From assembly GCA_030635835.1 (NCBI GenBank), contig DAOVYB010000061.1, positions 1 through 8,001 of the forward strand: a stretch of DNA of 8,001 nt. Reading direction: 5' to 3'. The stretch's first letter is position 1, and every line of letters begins with the position of its first letter. Below, in pieces: positions 1 through 6,963 of the stretch. Below the pieces are notes generated by a model, which was not told the DNA's origin, did not search any database, and saw nothing but the letters and a program-made list of their open reading frames with translations. A program made the position numbers and the translations under genes. The DNA is from Gammaproteobacteria bacterium (GTDB taxonomy: Bacteria; Pseudomonadota; Gammaproteobacteria; UBA6429).

Positions 1-93
1 AATGTTGAACGCGGAATATTAGCAAAGGAATGCGGCCAGGTTTTAACTGATTTTTTCAGAAAAAGAAGAAACGAAAAAAAAACGAGGCAGTTA

Positions 94-1050
94 ATGCGCT
101 TAGCATTTATTTTATTCATCAGCAGTGTCTTACTGGGATGTAATCAAGAAAACAAAAATACCTATCCTGCAACAAGTGTTGCTATGGAATTAAAACAAGT
201 CTCTGAACATGTTTATTATGTGCAGGGCAAAGCAGGTATTGCGACAGATAATGAAGGTTTTATTTCCAACGCCGGTTTTATTGTTACCGATGATGGTGTT
301 GTTGTTTTTGATACCTTAGGCACACCCTCTCTTGCTCATTTATTATTAACAAAAATTCGCAGTGTTACCGATAAATCAGTCATTAAAGTGATTGTCAGTC
401 ATTATCATGCTGATCATATATATGGTTTACAGGTATTTAAACAACTCGGCGCACAAATTATTGCGCCTAAAGGTGCAATGGAATATTTGAGTGCATCTAA
501 AAATGATGCCCTGCTTGAAGATCGCCGTTTCTCGTTAGAGCCCTGGGTGAATGAAAAAACACATTTAGTGACACCCGATGTCATTATCGATAAGTCGATG
601 AAATTTGCGCATGGTGGAATAAATTTCACCTTAGATGTTCTCGGTGCAGCTCATTCTGACGGTGATTTAACTTTATATATAGAACCTGAGCGTGTTTTAT
701 TTTCCGGCGATATTATTTTTGAAGGCAGGGTGCCTTATCTCGGTGATGCGAATACAAAAACGTGGTTAGAGACGTTAGTAAAAATGGAAGTGGGTAAAAT
801 CGCAGCACTTGTACCCGGCCATGGCCCTGCAGCTAAAAAACCAAACCAGGCGATTACTTCGACTCGACGTTATTTGGCAAAGATTCGCAGTGTTATGTCT
901 GAAGCTGTAGAAAATCTTGATGATTTCGCAACAACATTTGATAAAACTGACTGGAGTGAGTTTGAACATTTACCTGCATTTAAAGAAGCACATCGACGTA
1001 ATGCCTACCAGGTATTTTTATCAATGGAAGAAGAACTGTTTAATAAATAA
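94..1050 (+). CDS. Metallo-beta-lactamase-fold hydrolase, predicted lipoprotein
   Basis: A 318-residue protein of the metallo-beta-lactamase superfamily. The N-terminus is a lipoprotein signal peptide: a hydrophobic stretch ending in the lipobox LLGC with Cys16 as the lipidated residue, so the mature protein should sit on the membrane facing the periplasm. The metal-binding set is complete: HYHADH gives His103, His105, Asp107 and His108, followed by His187 (AAHSDGD), Asp206 (FSGD) and His243 (PGHGP), as in binuclear zinc enzymes. The arrangement resembles SoxH-like or quinoprotein-associated metallohydrolases, but the substrate cannot be read from sequence, and this is not evidence of beta-lactam resistance. 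The frame stays open upstream to base 1. ATG 94 is preferred because GAGG lies 6 bases before it (84-87) and because the signal peptide begins there. About 680 bases separate it from the chemosensory genes, so a link with them is not indicated. Confidence 0.88.
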   Translation: MRLAFILFISSVLLGCNQENKNTYPATSVAMELKQVSEHVYYVQGKAGIATDNEGFISNAGFIVTDDGVVVFDTLGTPSLAHLLLTKIRSVTDKSVIKVIVSHYHADHIYGLQVFKQLGAQIIAPKGAMEYLSASKNDALLEDRRFSLEPWVNEKTHLVTPDVIIDKSMKFAHGGINFTLDVLGAAHSDGDLTLYIEPERVLFSGDIIFEGRVPYLGDANTKTWLETLVKMEVGKIAALVPGHGPAAKKPNQAITSTRRYLAKIRSVMSEAVENLDDFATTFDKTDWSEFEHLPAFKEAHRRNAYQVFLSMEEELFNK

Positions 1051-1367
1051 ATTTATTTAAAAATAATTATTAAATATATATCCATCTGATTTTTATAACC
1101 CTCTACTTTATATAGGTAATAACCCTAACCGATATTATTAATTATGGATGCTGTTTCCAGCCTGTGTTTTTACACAACCTAAATAATTCATCCCTTCACT
1201 AATAACTCATTTAAAATGTGTAAATTGTGAACTAGTAAGCATATTTACCATCATTATCATTAACTTCAATATTTAATATCCTTTATAATTCTTGTAATTC
1301 AACAATTTAGATGCTATATCTATAATCAACATTAAAATATAACAAATCATTAATAAAAATAGAGTTA

Positions 1368-1392
1368 ATGTAGTCACCCCCCCTGACTATAT
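1368..1392 (+). repeat. Inverted repeat with a C7 loop
   Basis: TAGTCA (1371-1376) and TGACTA (1384-1389) form a perfect dyad around seven consecutive C (1377-1383). Three further pairs, one of them G-U, extend the stem outward to 9 base pairs (1368-1376 with 1384-1392). The C run stands out in a region that is nearly all A and T. It may be an operator for a dimeric regulator about 170 bases before the sigma-28-like promoter, or a stem-loop. There is no T run after it, so it is not a classical terminator. Confidence 0.45.
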
Positions 1393-1545
1393 ATAAAGCA
1401 AGAAAATTAAGTGTATTTATAAATATTAATACTTTAAATAAATGAGATTTTATTTTTGAAGTGCATGAGATTGCTGGTTAAAAAAATAATAATGTAGATA
1501 AATTATTAAAAAATAAAAAAATTAACTTTAATTAAAATTTTTTTC

Positions 1546-1572
1546 TAAAGTCATTTTATTTCATGCCGATAT
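1546..1572 (+). promoter_or_regulatory. Sigma-28 (FliA)-type promoter P1
   Basis: TAAAGTCA (1546-1553), 11 bases, then GCCGATAT (1565-1572). The enteric FliA consensus is TAAAGTTT-N11-GCCGATAA, so 13 of 16 positions match with exact spacing, including all of TAAAGT and GCCGATA. Transcription would begin near 1579-1580, leaving a leader of about 150 bases before the GTG at 1729. It predicts that the chemosensory operon is expressed with late flagellar genes. The promoter activity itself is inferred. Confidence 0.72.
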
Positions 1573-1643
1573 CACTAGTAATTCAATAATTTAGCGCTTT
1601 TTTTATAACCGGTATAACATATTAAAAGTAAGTTTAATAAAAA

Positions 1644-1670
1644 TAATTGATAATTTAAGAATGCCGATAG
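1644..1670 (+). promoter_or_regulatory. Possible second sigma-28-type promoter P2
   Basis: GCCGATAG (1663-1670) matches the FliA -10 element at 7 of 8 positions and sits nearer the gene. At the required spacing the -35 position reads TAATTGAT (1644-1651), a poor match at 4 of 8. A start near 1677 would give a leader of about 50 bases. It may be a weak tandem promoter or a relic; the repeated GCCGATA in such AT-rich DNA is the main support. Confidence 0.4.
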
Positions 1671-1728
1671 AAAAGTTATACAAGGCATCATTAAGGAAGC
1701 ACTTAAGAAAGTTTTGGAGATAGTGTAA

Positions 1729-2454
1729 GTGACAATCGAACATAGCAAAACATTTCCGCCTTTTAGTGACGCTGTTGAAACATTAAAACGTTTATGTTTT
1801 GAAAAACGCTCAGGTACGTTGTATATGCGTACCGATGAAGGCCATGCCGCTACGATTACTTTATCAAAGGGTAAAATCATCGAAGTATTTCATTTGATGC
1901 AGGGTGGTATGAAAGCAGTTCAGTTATTACGTGAAGTGAAGAGGGCTTTTTACTTTTTTAAATACGATGTAACAAAACGGGATGATCCAAAAATCTTCTA
2001 TGAACGCTTACCATCTAATGAAGTTATTTTTAATGAATTAAGCAAAATTGTTACCGATATGAATGATGCTGCGGCATCTCAGGGCCCGAAAAAAATATTA
2101 GTCGTTGAAGATAGTGGAATGGCAAGAAAGTTGGTTGTCGATGCTTTAGTGAAAGAAGGTTACTCCATTTTTGAAGCGGTTGATGGTGAAGAAGCGGTGA
2201 ATACGGTGGAAGAAATCAATCCGGATTTGGTTTTACTGGATTTGATCTTACCTAAGCTGGATGGCTATGAAGTACTTGATGTCATTCGGAGTAATGGAAA
2301 ATATAAACATATGCCGGTAATTGCGCTTACCTCGCGTGATGCCCTGTTCGATAAATTAAAGGGAAAGATGCGCGGAACCGATGAATATCTTACTAAACCG
2401 GTTAACGCTGAAGATTTGTTAGATAAAGTTCAAAAGCATCTGGCCAGAGAATAA
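1729..2454 (+). CDS. PATAN/DUF4388-REC response regulator
   Basis: A 241-residue two-domain response regulator. Residues about 10-105 resemble the PATAN/DUF4388 domain known from PatA-type regulators (a SGTLYM segment, then a strand-rich stretch LSKGKIIEV, then helices). Residues 120-241 are a receiver with a full active site: Glu127 and Asp128 (VVEDS), phosphoacceptor Asp171 (LLDL), Thr201 and Lys223-Pro224. There is no DNA-binding domain, so output is probably through protein contacts, as reported for cyanobacterial PATAN regulators. The GTG start is well supported: GGAGA (1716-1720) lies 8 bases upstream, an in-frame TAA directly precedes the GTG, and the next in-frame ATG (1825) would cut into the domain. 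It is the first gene after the sigma-28-type promoters and lies 18 bases before the CheB-like gene. Its likely phosphodonor is the CheA-like kinase at the end of the window. The assignment of the N-terminal domain is less certain than that of the receiver. Confidence 0.85.
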   Translation: MTIEHSKTFPPFSDAVETLKRLCFEKRSGTLYMRTDEGHAATITLSKGKIIEVFHLMQGGMKAVQLLREVKRAFYFFKYDVTKRDDPKIFYERLPSNEVIFNELSKIVTDMNDAAASQGPKKILVVEDSGMARKLVVDALVKEGYSIFEAVDGEEAVNTVEEINPDLVLLDLILPKLDGYEVLDVIRSNGKYKHMPVIALTSRDALFDKLKGKMRGTDEYLTKPVNAEDLLDKVQKHLARE

Positions 2455-2472
2455 AGATAATTAGATAAAAAT

Positions 2473-3549
2473 ATGAAAGATAATATTAGATTACTTATTG
2501 TTGACGATTCCAGGGTGATGCGAGATGCCATCGCTGATATGTTTTCCTATGGTTCTAATATTCAGGTTGTGGGGCAGGCAGCCAATGGGCAGGAAGCCAT
2601 TGATGCAATTTCATTATATCAACCCGATGTTATTACTCTTGATGTTGCAATGCCGGTGATGGATGGTATTACCGCGCTTAAACACATCATGATTAAAAGT
2701 CCGGTTCCTACTGTTATGTTAAGCAGTCTGACACTTGAAGGAGCCCGAGTCGCGTTTGATGCTTTACGTTATGGTGCGGTTGATTTTATCGCGAAACCTT
2801 CTGCCTTGCAGGATACGGATTTAAGTGAACAGGAAGCGGATATTCGTAGCAAAATTGAATATGCGGCTGAAGTCGAAGTAGGTTCGATTAAATATATTCG
2901 CAGTGAACACCATAACCTGGTTCAGGACTATAGTTTTGAAAATGGCAAACCCGAAAAAGTTGTTGCAATAGGTACAGCTGAGGGCGGTTATGGTGCGTTA
3001 TTAAAGATTATTCCTCATTTAAATTCTGATGTGCCATTTAGTTACCTTGTGACCATGTATGCCATTCGCGAACATGTCGATGCTTTTGCCAGTTACTTAA
3101 ATAATATAAGTGCTATTCACGTTAAACGTGGTGCGCATGATGAAGTATTACGTCCAGGTGTGGTTTATTTGAACTCTGGTCTTGATTACACAACCGTGCA
3201 TGAACAAGGTGATGATTATACCTTGCATGTTAGCCCGGCACCGTTTGCTTCACGTAAAGGCGCGATTGATATGCTGATGTTTTCTGCAGCCGATGTTGTA
3301 AAAGAAAACTGTATCGGTATTGTGCTTTCAGGCTCAGGTTTTGATGGCGCAGAGGGATTAGAAGAAGTGGTACGAATGGGTGGTGTTGCGATAGCACAGG
3401 ATCAGATGACATCACTTTGTAAAACCATGCCCGGTACTGCACAAGACAGGGCAATGGGCAGTATTAGTGTGGCAGACAATAAGATTGCAGCAACCATTCA
3501 TAAAATACATGAAATGAATGGTACGGATATATCGGAATTAACGGGGTAA
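2473..3549 (+). CDS. CheB-like protein: REC plus degenerate methylesterase domain
   Basis: A 358-residue protein with the CheB layout and length. The receiver (about 1-120) has Asp11/Asp12, phosphoacceptor Asp57, Ser84/Ser85 and Lys108-Pro109. After a linker, about 160-347 align with the CheB methylesterase domain. In active CheB the nucleophile sits in GASTGG; here the motif is GTAEGG with Ala169 at the serine position. The TQHMPP histidine aligns with Tyr196 in TMYAIR. The third residue is kept as Asp291 (SGSGFDGAEG), and the C-terminal IAQD and MPGTA segments remain recognisable. The reading frame is intact, so the gene is not an obvious pseudogene. The family removes methyl groups from MCPs; this member probably cannot and may instead bind the kinase or MCP under receiver control. 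No strong Shine-Dalgarno precedes ATG 2473, which is 18 bases after the previous stop, suggesting coupled translation. Homology is firm; loss of activity is inferred from motif alignment. Confidence 0.88.
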   Translation: MKDNIRLLIVDDSRVMRDAIADMFSYGSNIQVVGQAANGQEAIDAISLYQPDVITLDVAMPVMDGITALKHIMIKSPVPTVMLSSLTLEGARVAFDALRYGAVDFIAKPSALQDTDLSEQEADIRSKIEYAAEVEVGSIKYIRSEHHNLVQDYSFENGKPEKVVAIGTAEGGYGALLKIIPHLNSDVPFSYLVTMYAIREHVDAFASYLNNISAIHVKRGAHDEVLRPGVVYLNSGLDYTTVHEQGDDYTLHVSPAPFASRKGAIDMLMFSAADVVKENCIGIVLSGSGFDGAEGLEEVVRMGGVAIAQDQMTSLCKTMPGTAQDRAMGSISVADNKIAATIHKIHEMNGTDISELTG

Positions 3550-3818
3550 TAATAACAATATGAAATACCTTAAAAAGAATTATGCTGGTTATGTTTTCTT
3601 ATTATTAAGAAAATTTAATCTCGTAACTAAAATGCGCATCGCTACTTCAAAATTAAGAAGTACAGATGTGTTATGTATCAAGAACGAAGCAAACAACTTG
3701 TTTGCGATTAATTTTGCATGGGTAATCGGTGGCGGTTTGCTTCAACGTACTAACGTTGAAGCTTTCGTTAACAACCCATCACCCTTAACCCATGAAAATA
3801 TTAAATGGAGGTGCTCAC
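3550..3818 (+). promoter_or_regulatory. Structured 5' leader of the MCP gene
   Basis: About 270 bases separate the CheB-like stop from the MCP start. Visible pairings are a hairpin TACTTC/GAAGTA (3643-3648 with 3657-3662), GCAAACAA/TTGTTTGC around a single base (3689-3705), a perfect 10-base-pair stem with a 4-base loop (3739-3748 with 3753-3762), and an outer imperfect stem of 13 pairs (3717-3731 with 3780-3794) enclosing it. GAAGCAAAC (3686-3694) can also pair with GTTTGCTTC (3735-3743), which would break the second and third hairpins, so two folds exclude each other. The last stem ends 12 bases before the ribosome site. No match to a riboswitch class was recognised. An 88-codon frame (3560-3826) crosses it but has no ribosome site and no recognisable product. 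Confidence 0.5.
3807..3813 (+). promoter_or_regulatory. Ribosome binding site deciding a GTG start
   Basis: GGAGGTG is a near-perfect Shine-Dalgarno sequence, with 7 bases between GGAGG and GTG 3819. The upstream in-frame ATG (3792) has no such site, and a start there would place this strong site inside the coding sequence. Confidence 0.8.
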
Positions 3819-6275
3819 GTGGCTAACACTAGTAATGTAGGCTTATTCGGCAACTTAAAACTAGCGACAAAGCTGGGTTCCGGTTTCGGAATCATGATTT
3901 TATTGTTGGTTGTTGCAATTTCAATCACCCTGTTCCAGGTTGCCAAGGTAGATGTTTTGGCAAAACGAGTTGTTGACTTAAGAACCCCAACCGCCCAGGC
4001 GAGTTTGGGTATGCTTAACGGCTTGAACCAATCACTCTCCGGCCTGCGTGGTTGGATGCTATTGGGCAATCCTCAGTTCAAAACAGAAAGGGCACATGCA
4101 TGGAACGACTGGCTTGATCCTAAACTTGACGAGCTGCGTGCATTCTCCAGGAGCTGGACCAACCCGGAAAACGTAAAACGTCTTAAAATCATTGAAAAAG
4201 AAATGGTTAACTTCCGTAAGTTCCAACAGGAAATTGAAGATATCGCCAATACCATTGATGCCACTCCGGCACAAAAAATGTTATTCGAACATGCGGCACC
4301 ACGAGCAGCTAAGTTGGCAACCTTGATCACCAAGATGATCAACATCGAGGGTAAACAGGAAGCGGATAACACACGAAGAAAAGTCCTGTTTGCCATGGCT
4401 GACGTGCGTGGTTCATTAGGTTTAGGTCTGGCGAACATTCGTGCATTCTTATTGGCCGGTGAACTTCAATACAAAACTAAATTTGAAAGCTTCTGGGCAA
4501 TCAATACCCGACGTTTTGGTGATTTATCGGGTTATTATTCGTATTTAACAGCGGAACAACGTGTTGCCTTTGATGAATTCAAAGTCATTCGTGCAGAATT
4601 TAATGCTTATCCACCTCAAATGTTTAAAATCAAGGCAAGTAAAGAAGCGAATCTCGCGAACTTCTGGTTGGGTACACGAGCAGCACCTACCGCGGCTATA
4701 ATTGTTACTCAGTTGGAAGGCATGGTAGACAACCAACGTGAATTGTTACTGTCTGATGGTAGTGCAATGGCACAATTGATGAGCGATTTGACCAACATCG
4801 AGTGGATCTTAATGATTGCAGGTATTGTGATCGCACTGTTCTTCGCGGTGGTACTAACACGAATCATTGCGGGCCCAATTGTCCAACTGGCAAATACGGT
4901 ACGTGAGATTGCGGAAAAACGCGATTTGACCATCATGGTACCGGAAGGTGGCCGGGATGAAATCGGCCAAATGTCTAGCGCATTTAATAACATGATGGAA
5001 GTTATCAGGGGCGCCTTCGGTGTTGTAAGTGATGCAGCGGTTTCGGTGGCTGACTCCTCTCAAACCGTGGCAACCGGTGCGGGTAATAACAGAAACCGGG
5101 CGGAAGAAGAAATGAAACGTGCCCAGACCTCTGAAAAAGTAATCACCGAAATGGGTAATACTGCCGGTCAGGTATCAAATGCAGCAGCAGGTCAGCAGTC
5201 AGCTGCACAAGCATCACAGAAATTATTGTCAGATCTGGTAAACAAAATGAAAACAGTATCAGAGTCTGCTGATGGTACAAATAAAGAGGCAAATATCACC
5301 ATTGAACGTGTATCTGAAATGGGTGAAACCGGTGCCAAGGTTGTGGCATCTGCTCAGGAACAGGGCAACATGGTAGAAGAGGTGACCAAATCAATTGCCA
5401 CCATGGTAAACGCGGTAGAAAACATGCAGAACGCCGTTGGTCAGGCACAGGAACATGGTAAAGCATCACTTGATGCGGCAGAAGAAGGTCACACTTCGGT
5501 TGCCTCAACGGTACAAGGTATGCAGGCTATCTCTGAATCGTCTGAACAAATCTCTGAAATCATTGGTGTAATCACCGAAATCGCGGAACAAACCAACTTA
5601 CTTGCACTGAATGCTGCGGTAGAAGCGGCACGTGCCGGTGCGCACGGTAAAGGTTTCGCGGTGGTGGCGGACGAAGTTGGTAAACTCGCTCAGCGTTCAT
5701 CTGAAGCAGCAAAAGAAATCACCCAGTTAATTAAAGAATCAACCGGTAACGTTGCCGCGGGTGTAAAACTGACTGACCAATCACAACAGGCACTTGCCAA
5801 GATTGCAGATGGTGGTCGAGTTAATATGGAAGCCATCCAGCAGATCAGTAACACCTCAGAAGTCTTGAATAAGAATACAGAGGAAGTTAAAGCTCAGGTA
5901 GAAACACTCAATACCCTGGCACAGGAAATCGGAGGCATGGCACAGGAACAGGGTGTTCGTCGTAGCGCGGCAGAAGATGCACTGAAAGTTCTGCTTGATT
6001 ATTCAAATAGCATCACCGAACTGGTAAATGAATCGAATACTTCGATTGATGAAATGAATAATGAAATGGCGGGCGTGGTAAAACGAGGTGAAGAAATGAG
6101 TGAGTTAACCGGTTTACAGGCTCAACGTTCTAAAGCTATCACCAAACTTTCAACTGAATCAGCCGTCGCGGCATCACAAACGGTAGAAGGTGCGGGTAAG
6201 GTTGTAGGTATTACGCAAAACTTACGTGAGCAATCAGACAACCTCACATCACAGGTACAGCAATTTAAGATTTAG
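3819..6275 (+). CDS. Methyl-accepting chemotaxis protein with duplicated sensory module
   Basis: An 818-residue chemoreceptor, numbered from GTG 3819 (an ATG start at 3792 would add 9 residues). TM1 is about 19-41 and TM2 about 329-349, enclosing a sensory region of nearly 290 residues outside the inner membrane. That region holds two similar helical units, around [15 protein letters not shown] and [15 protein letters not shown], suggesting a double four-helix bundle of the helical-bimodular kind. HAMP is about 350-403. The cytoplasmic hairpin follows, with the conserved tip [17 protein letters not shown] at 591-607 that contacts CheW and CheA. The two arms are nearly equal, a little over 200 residues each, much longer than in E. 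coli receptors. No CheR-binding pentapeptide is seen at the C-terminus (QQFKI). The gene prefers TTC for Phe (16 of 24) while the CheB-like gene uses only TTT (9 of 9), pointing to stronger expression or a different origin. The ligand is unknown. Confidence 0.93.
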   Translation: MANTSNVGLFGNLKLATKLGSGFGIMILLLVVAISITLFQVAKVDVLAKRVVDLRTPTAQASLGMLNGLNQSLSGLRGWMLLGNPQFKTERAHAWNDWLDPKLDELRAFSRSWTNPENVKRLKIIEKEMVNFRKFQQEIEDIANTIDATPAQKMLFEHAAPRAAKLATLITKMINIEGKQEADNTRRKVLFAMADVRGSLGLGLANIRAFLLAGELQYKTKFESFWAINTRRFGDLSGYYSYLTAEQRVAFDEFKVIRAEFNAYPPQMFKIKASKEANLANFWLGTRAAPTAAIIVTQLEGMVDNQRELLLSDGSAMAQLMSDLTNIEWILMIAGIVIALFFAVVLTRIIAGPIVQLANTVREIAEKRDLTIMVPEGGRDEIGQMSSAFNNMMEVIRGAFGVVSDAAVSVADSSQTVATGAGNNRNRAEEEMKRAQTSEKVITEMGNTAGQVSNAAAGQQSAAQASQKLLSDLVNKMKTVSESADGTNKEANITIERVSEMGETGAKVVASAQEQGNMVEEVTKSIATMVNAVENMQNAVGQAQEHGKASLDAAEEGHTSVASTVQGMQAISESSEQISEIIGVITEIAEQTNLLALNAAVEAARAGAHGKGFAVVADEVGKLAQRSSEAAKEITQLIKESTGNVAAGVKLTDQSQQALAKIADGGRVNMEAIQQISNTSEVLNKNTEEVKAQVETLNTLAQEIGGMAQEQGVRRSAAEDALKVLLDYSNSITELVNESNTSIDEMNNEMAGVVKRGEEMSELTGLQAQRSKAITKLSTESAVAASQTVEGAGKVVGITQNLREQSDNLTSQVQQFKI

Positions 6276-6286
6276 AATTGCTGGCT

Positions 6287-6330
6287 AACAGGAACTGCTT
6301 TTATGTTAAATCGTACATGCAGTTCCTGTT
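6287..6330 (+). terminator. Intercistronic stem-loop, possible attenuator
   Basis: AACAGGAACTGC (6287-6298) and GCAGTTCCTGTT (6319-6330) form a perfect 12-base-pair stem with a 20-base loop, starting 11 bases after the MCP stop. An inner ATGT/ACAT pairing (6303-6306 with 6315-6318) can lengthen it. Only a short T stretch follows, so full termination is doubtful. A partial terminator or a 3' end that stabilises the MCP message would let MCP be made in excess over CheW. Confidence 0.45.
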
Positions 6331-6367
6331 TATAAACTGATGAGGTTATTTATGGAGGTTTACACAA

Positions 6368-6913
6368 ATGGCTGACACTACTTATGAATTAGAGCGAGTA
6401 GAGGATGACGAAGATGACGGCTTAATGCAGCTGGTTGGATTTGGCATTGGTCGTGAAAAATTTGGTGTTGATATTCTGACGGTACAGGAAATTATTCGTT
6501 CCACAGAAGTGACACCGGTACCAAACTCCCCTTCTTTTGTTGAAGGCGTGATTAATTTACGTGGCGACATTATTCCGGTTATAGATTTACGTAAACGTTT
6601 AAGTTTGTACCTGGCGGATAACGATATAGAGAAGAACTGGGTACTGATTTTACGTATCGGTAATCGGGTTGTAGGCTTTATTGTTGATAATGTTTCTGAA
6701 GTACTCAAGATTGCAGAAGATGATATTGATCCACCACCCAATATTGTTATTGCAGGTCTTGAAAATCAATATATTCGTGGTGTTTGTGAAATTGATAACA
6801 GGTTATTGATTATTCTTGATTTTGAAAGTGTTCTTTTCAATGAAGAATATTATGCACTTAAAGATATGGATTTTGATGAAGTTAAACTGATTGACGAAGT
6901 AATTGTTGAATAA
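6368..6913 (+). CDS. cheW: CheW-type coupling protein
   Basis: A 181-residue CheW-like adaptor that joins chemoreceptors to the CheA kinase in the cytoplasmic array. It consists of one CheW domain, about residues 19-157: FGVDILTVQEI near the start, then the family hallmark VINLRGDIIPVIDLR (61-75) with Arg65 in the NLRG motif, then VVGFIVDNVSEV and a closing LLIILDFESVL segment. It has a short acidic N-terminus (ERVEDDEDDG) and an acidic C-terminal tail of about 23 residues (from 159), slightly longer than a minimal CheW. The start is supported by GGAGG (6354-6358) 9 bases upstream. It follows the MCP by 92 bases, including the stem-loop, and precedes the CheY-like gene by 50 bases, so it is probably in the same operon. 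Whether it serves only this MCP cannot be told. Confidence 0.93.
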   Translation: MADTTYELERVEDDEDDGLMQLVGFGIGREKFGVDILTVQEIIRSTEVTPVPNSPSFVEGVINLRGDIIPVIDLRKRLSLYLADNDIEKNWVLILRIGNRVVGFIVDNVSEVLKIAEDDIDPPPNIVIAGLENQYIRGVCEIDNRLLIILDFESVLFNEEYYALKDMDFDEVKLIDEVIVE

Positions 6914-6963
6914 GTGAAAAAGCAATAGTTGAGTAGTTTATATTTTTACAAGATTAAGGTTGG

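Larger units (their letters stand above)
1294..1594 (+). repeat. Pair of 17-base direct repeats (16/17 identical)
   Basis: GTAATTCAACAATTTAG at 1294-1310 recurs as GTAATTCAATAATTTAG at 1578-1594, with one C/T difference. The second copy lies 5 bases past the -10 element of the stronger sigma-28-like promoter, where its transcript would begin. This could be a protein-binding site present twice. In such AT-rich DNA a chance repeat remains possible. Confidence 0.35.
1051..1728. other. Long AT-rich intergenic regulatory region
   Basis: No convincing gene is present on either strand. The sequence is much richer in A and T than the flanking genes. It starts with an all-AT 16-base palindrome over the upstream stop codon (1044-1059). 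A small stem GCTG/CAGC (1150-1161) is followed shortly by five T (1167-1171), at best a weak terminator for the upstream gene. Two ATAACCCT direct repeats lie at 1095-1102 and 1119-1126. Further on come a C7-looped dyad (1368-1392), a 17-base near-repeat (1294-1310 and 1578-1594), and two sigma-28-like promoters close to the downstream gene. The length and AT content suit a promoter region with several binding sites; no particular regulator can be named. Confidence 0.6.

Noticed and set aside
2..22. Possible end of an upstream gene (frame closing at TAG 20-22)
   Set aside because: Too little sequence is present to tell a gene end from a chance stop.
94..1050. Reading the metallo-beta-lactamase-fold protein as an antibiotic resistance enzyme
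   Set aside because: The fold is shared by many hydrolases; the sequence resembles SoxH-like lipoproteins more than resistance enzymes, and nothing in the context supports resistance.
1109..1135. ACCGATAT as another sigma-28 -10 element
   Set aside because: The -35 position reads only TATA and the site is about 600 bases from the next gene.
1144..1182. 12-codon frame as a leader peptide
   Set aside because: No ribosome site and no nearby regulated gene; chance frames of this size are common.
1575..1880. 101-codon frame on the minus strand
   Set aside because: It overlaps the promoter region and the start of the PATAN-REC gene, and its product shows no recognisable motif.
3792..3818. ATG 3792 as the MCP start
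   Set aside because: No ribosome site precedes it and it falls within the outer leader stem. The strong GGAGGTG at 3807-3813 points to GTG 3819.
3560..3826. 88-codon open frame between the CheB-like gene and the MCP
   Set aside because: It has no ribosome site, an unrecognisable product, and overlaps both the MCP ribosome site and start. The hairpins there are better explained as an RNA leader.
4073..4438. 121-codon minus-strand frame inside the MCP
   Set aside because: It is an antisense shadow of a clear coding region, with no ribosome site or recognisable domain.
6382..6741. 119-codon minus-strand frame inside cheW
   Set aside because: It is antisense to a well-conserved gene; its Ser-rich composition reflects the acidic codons on the other strand.
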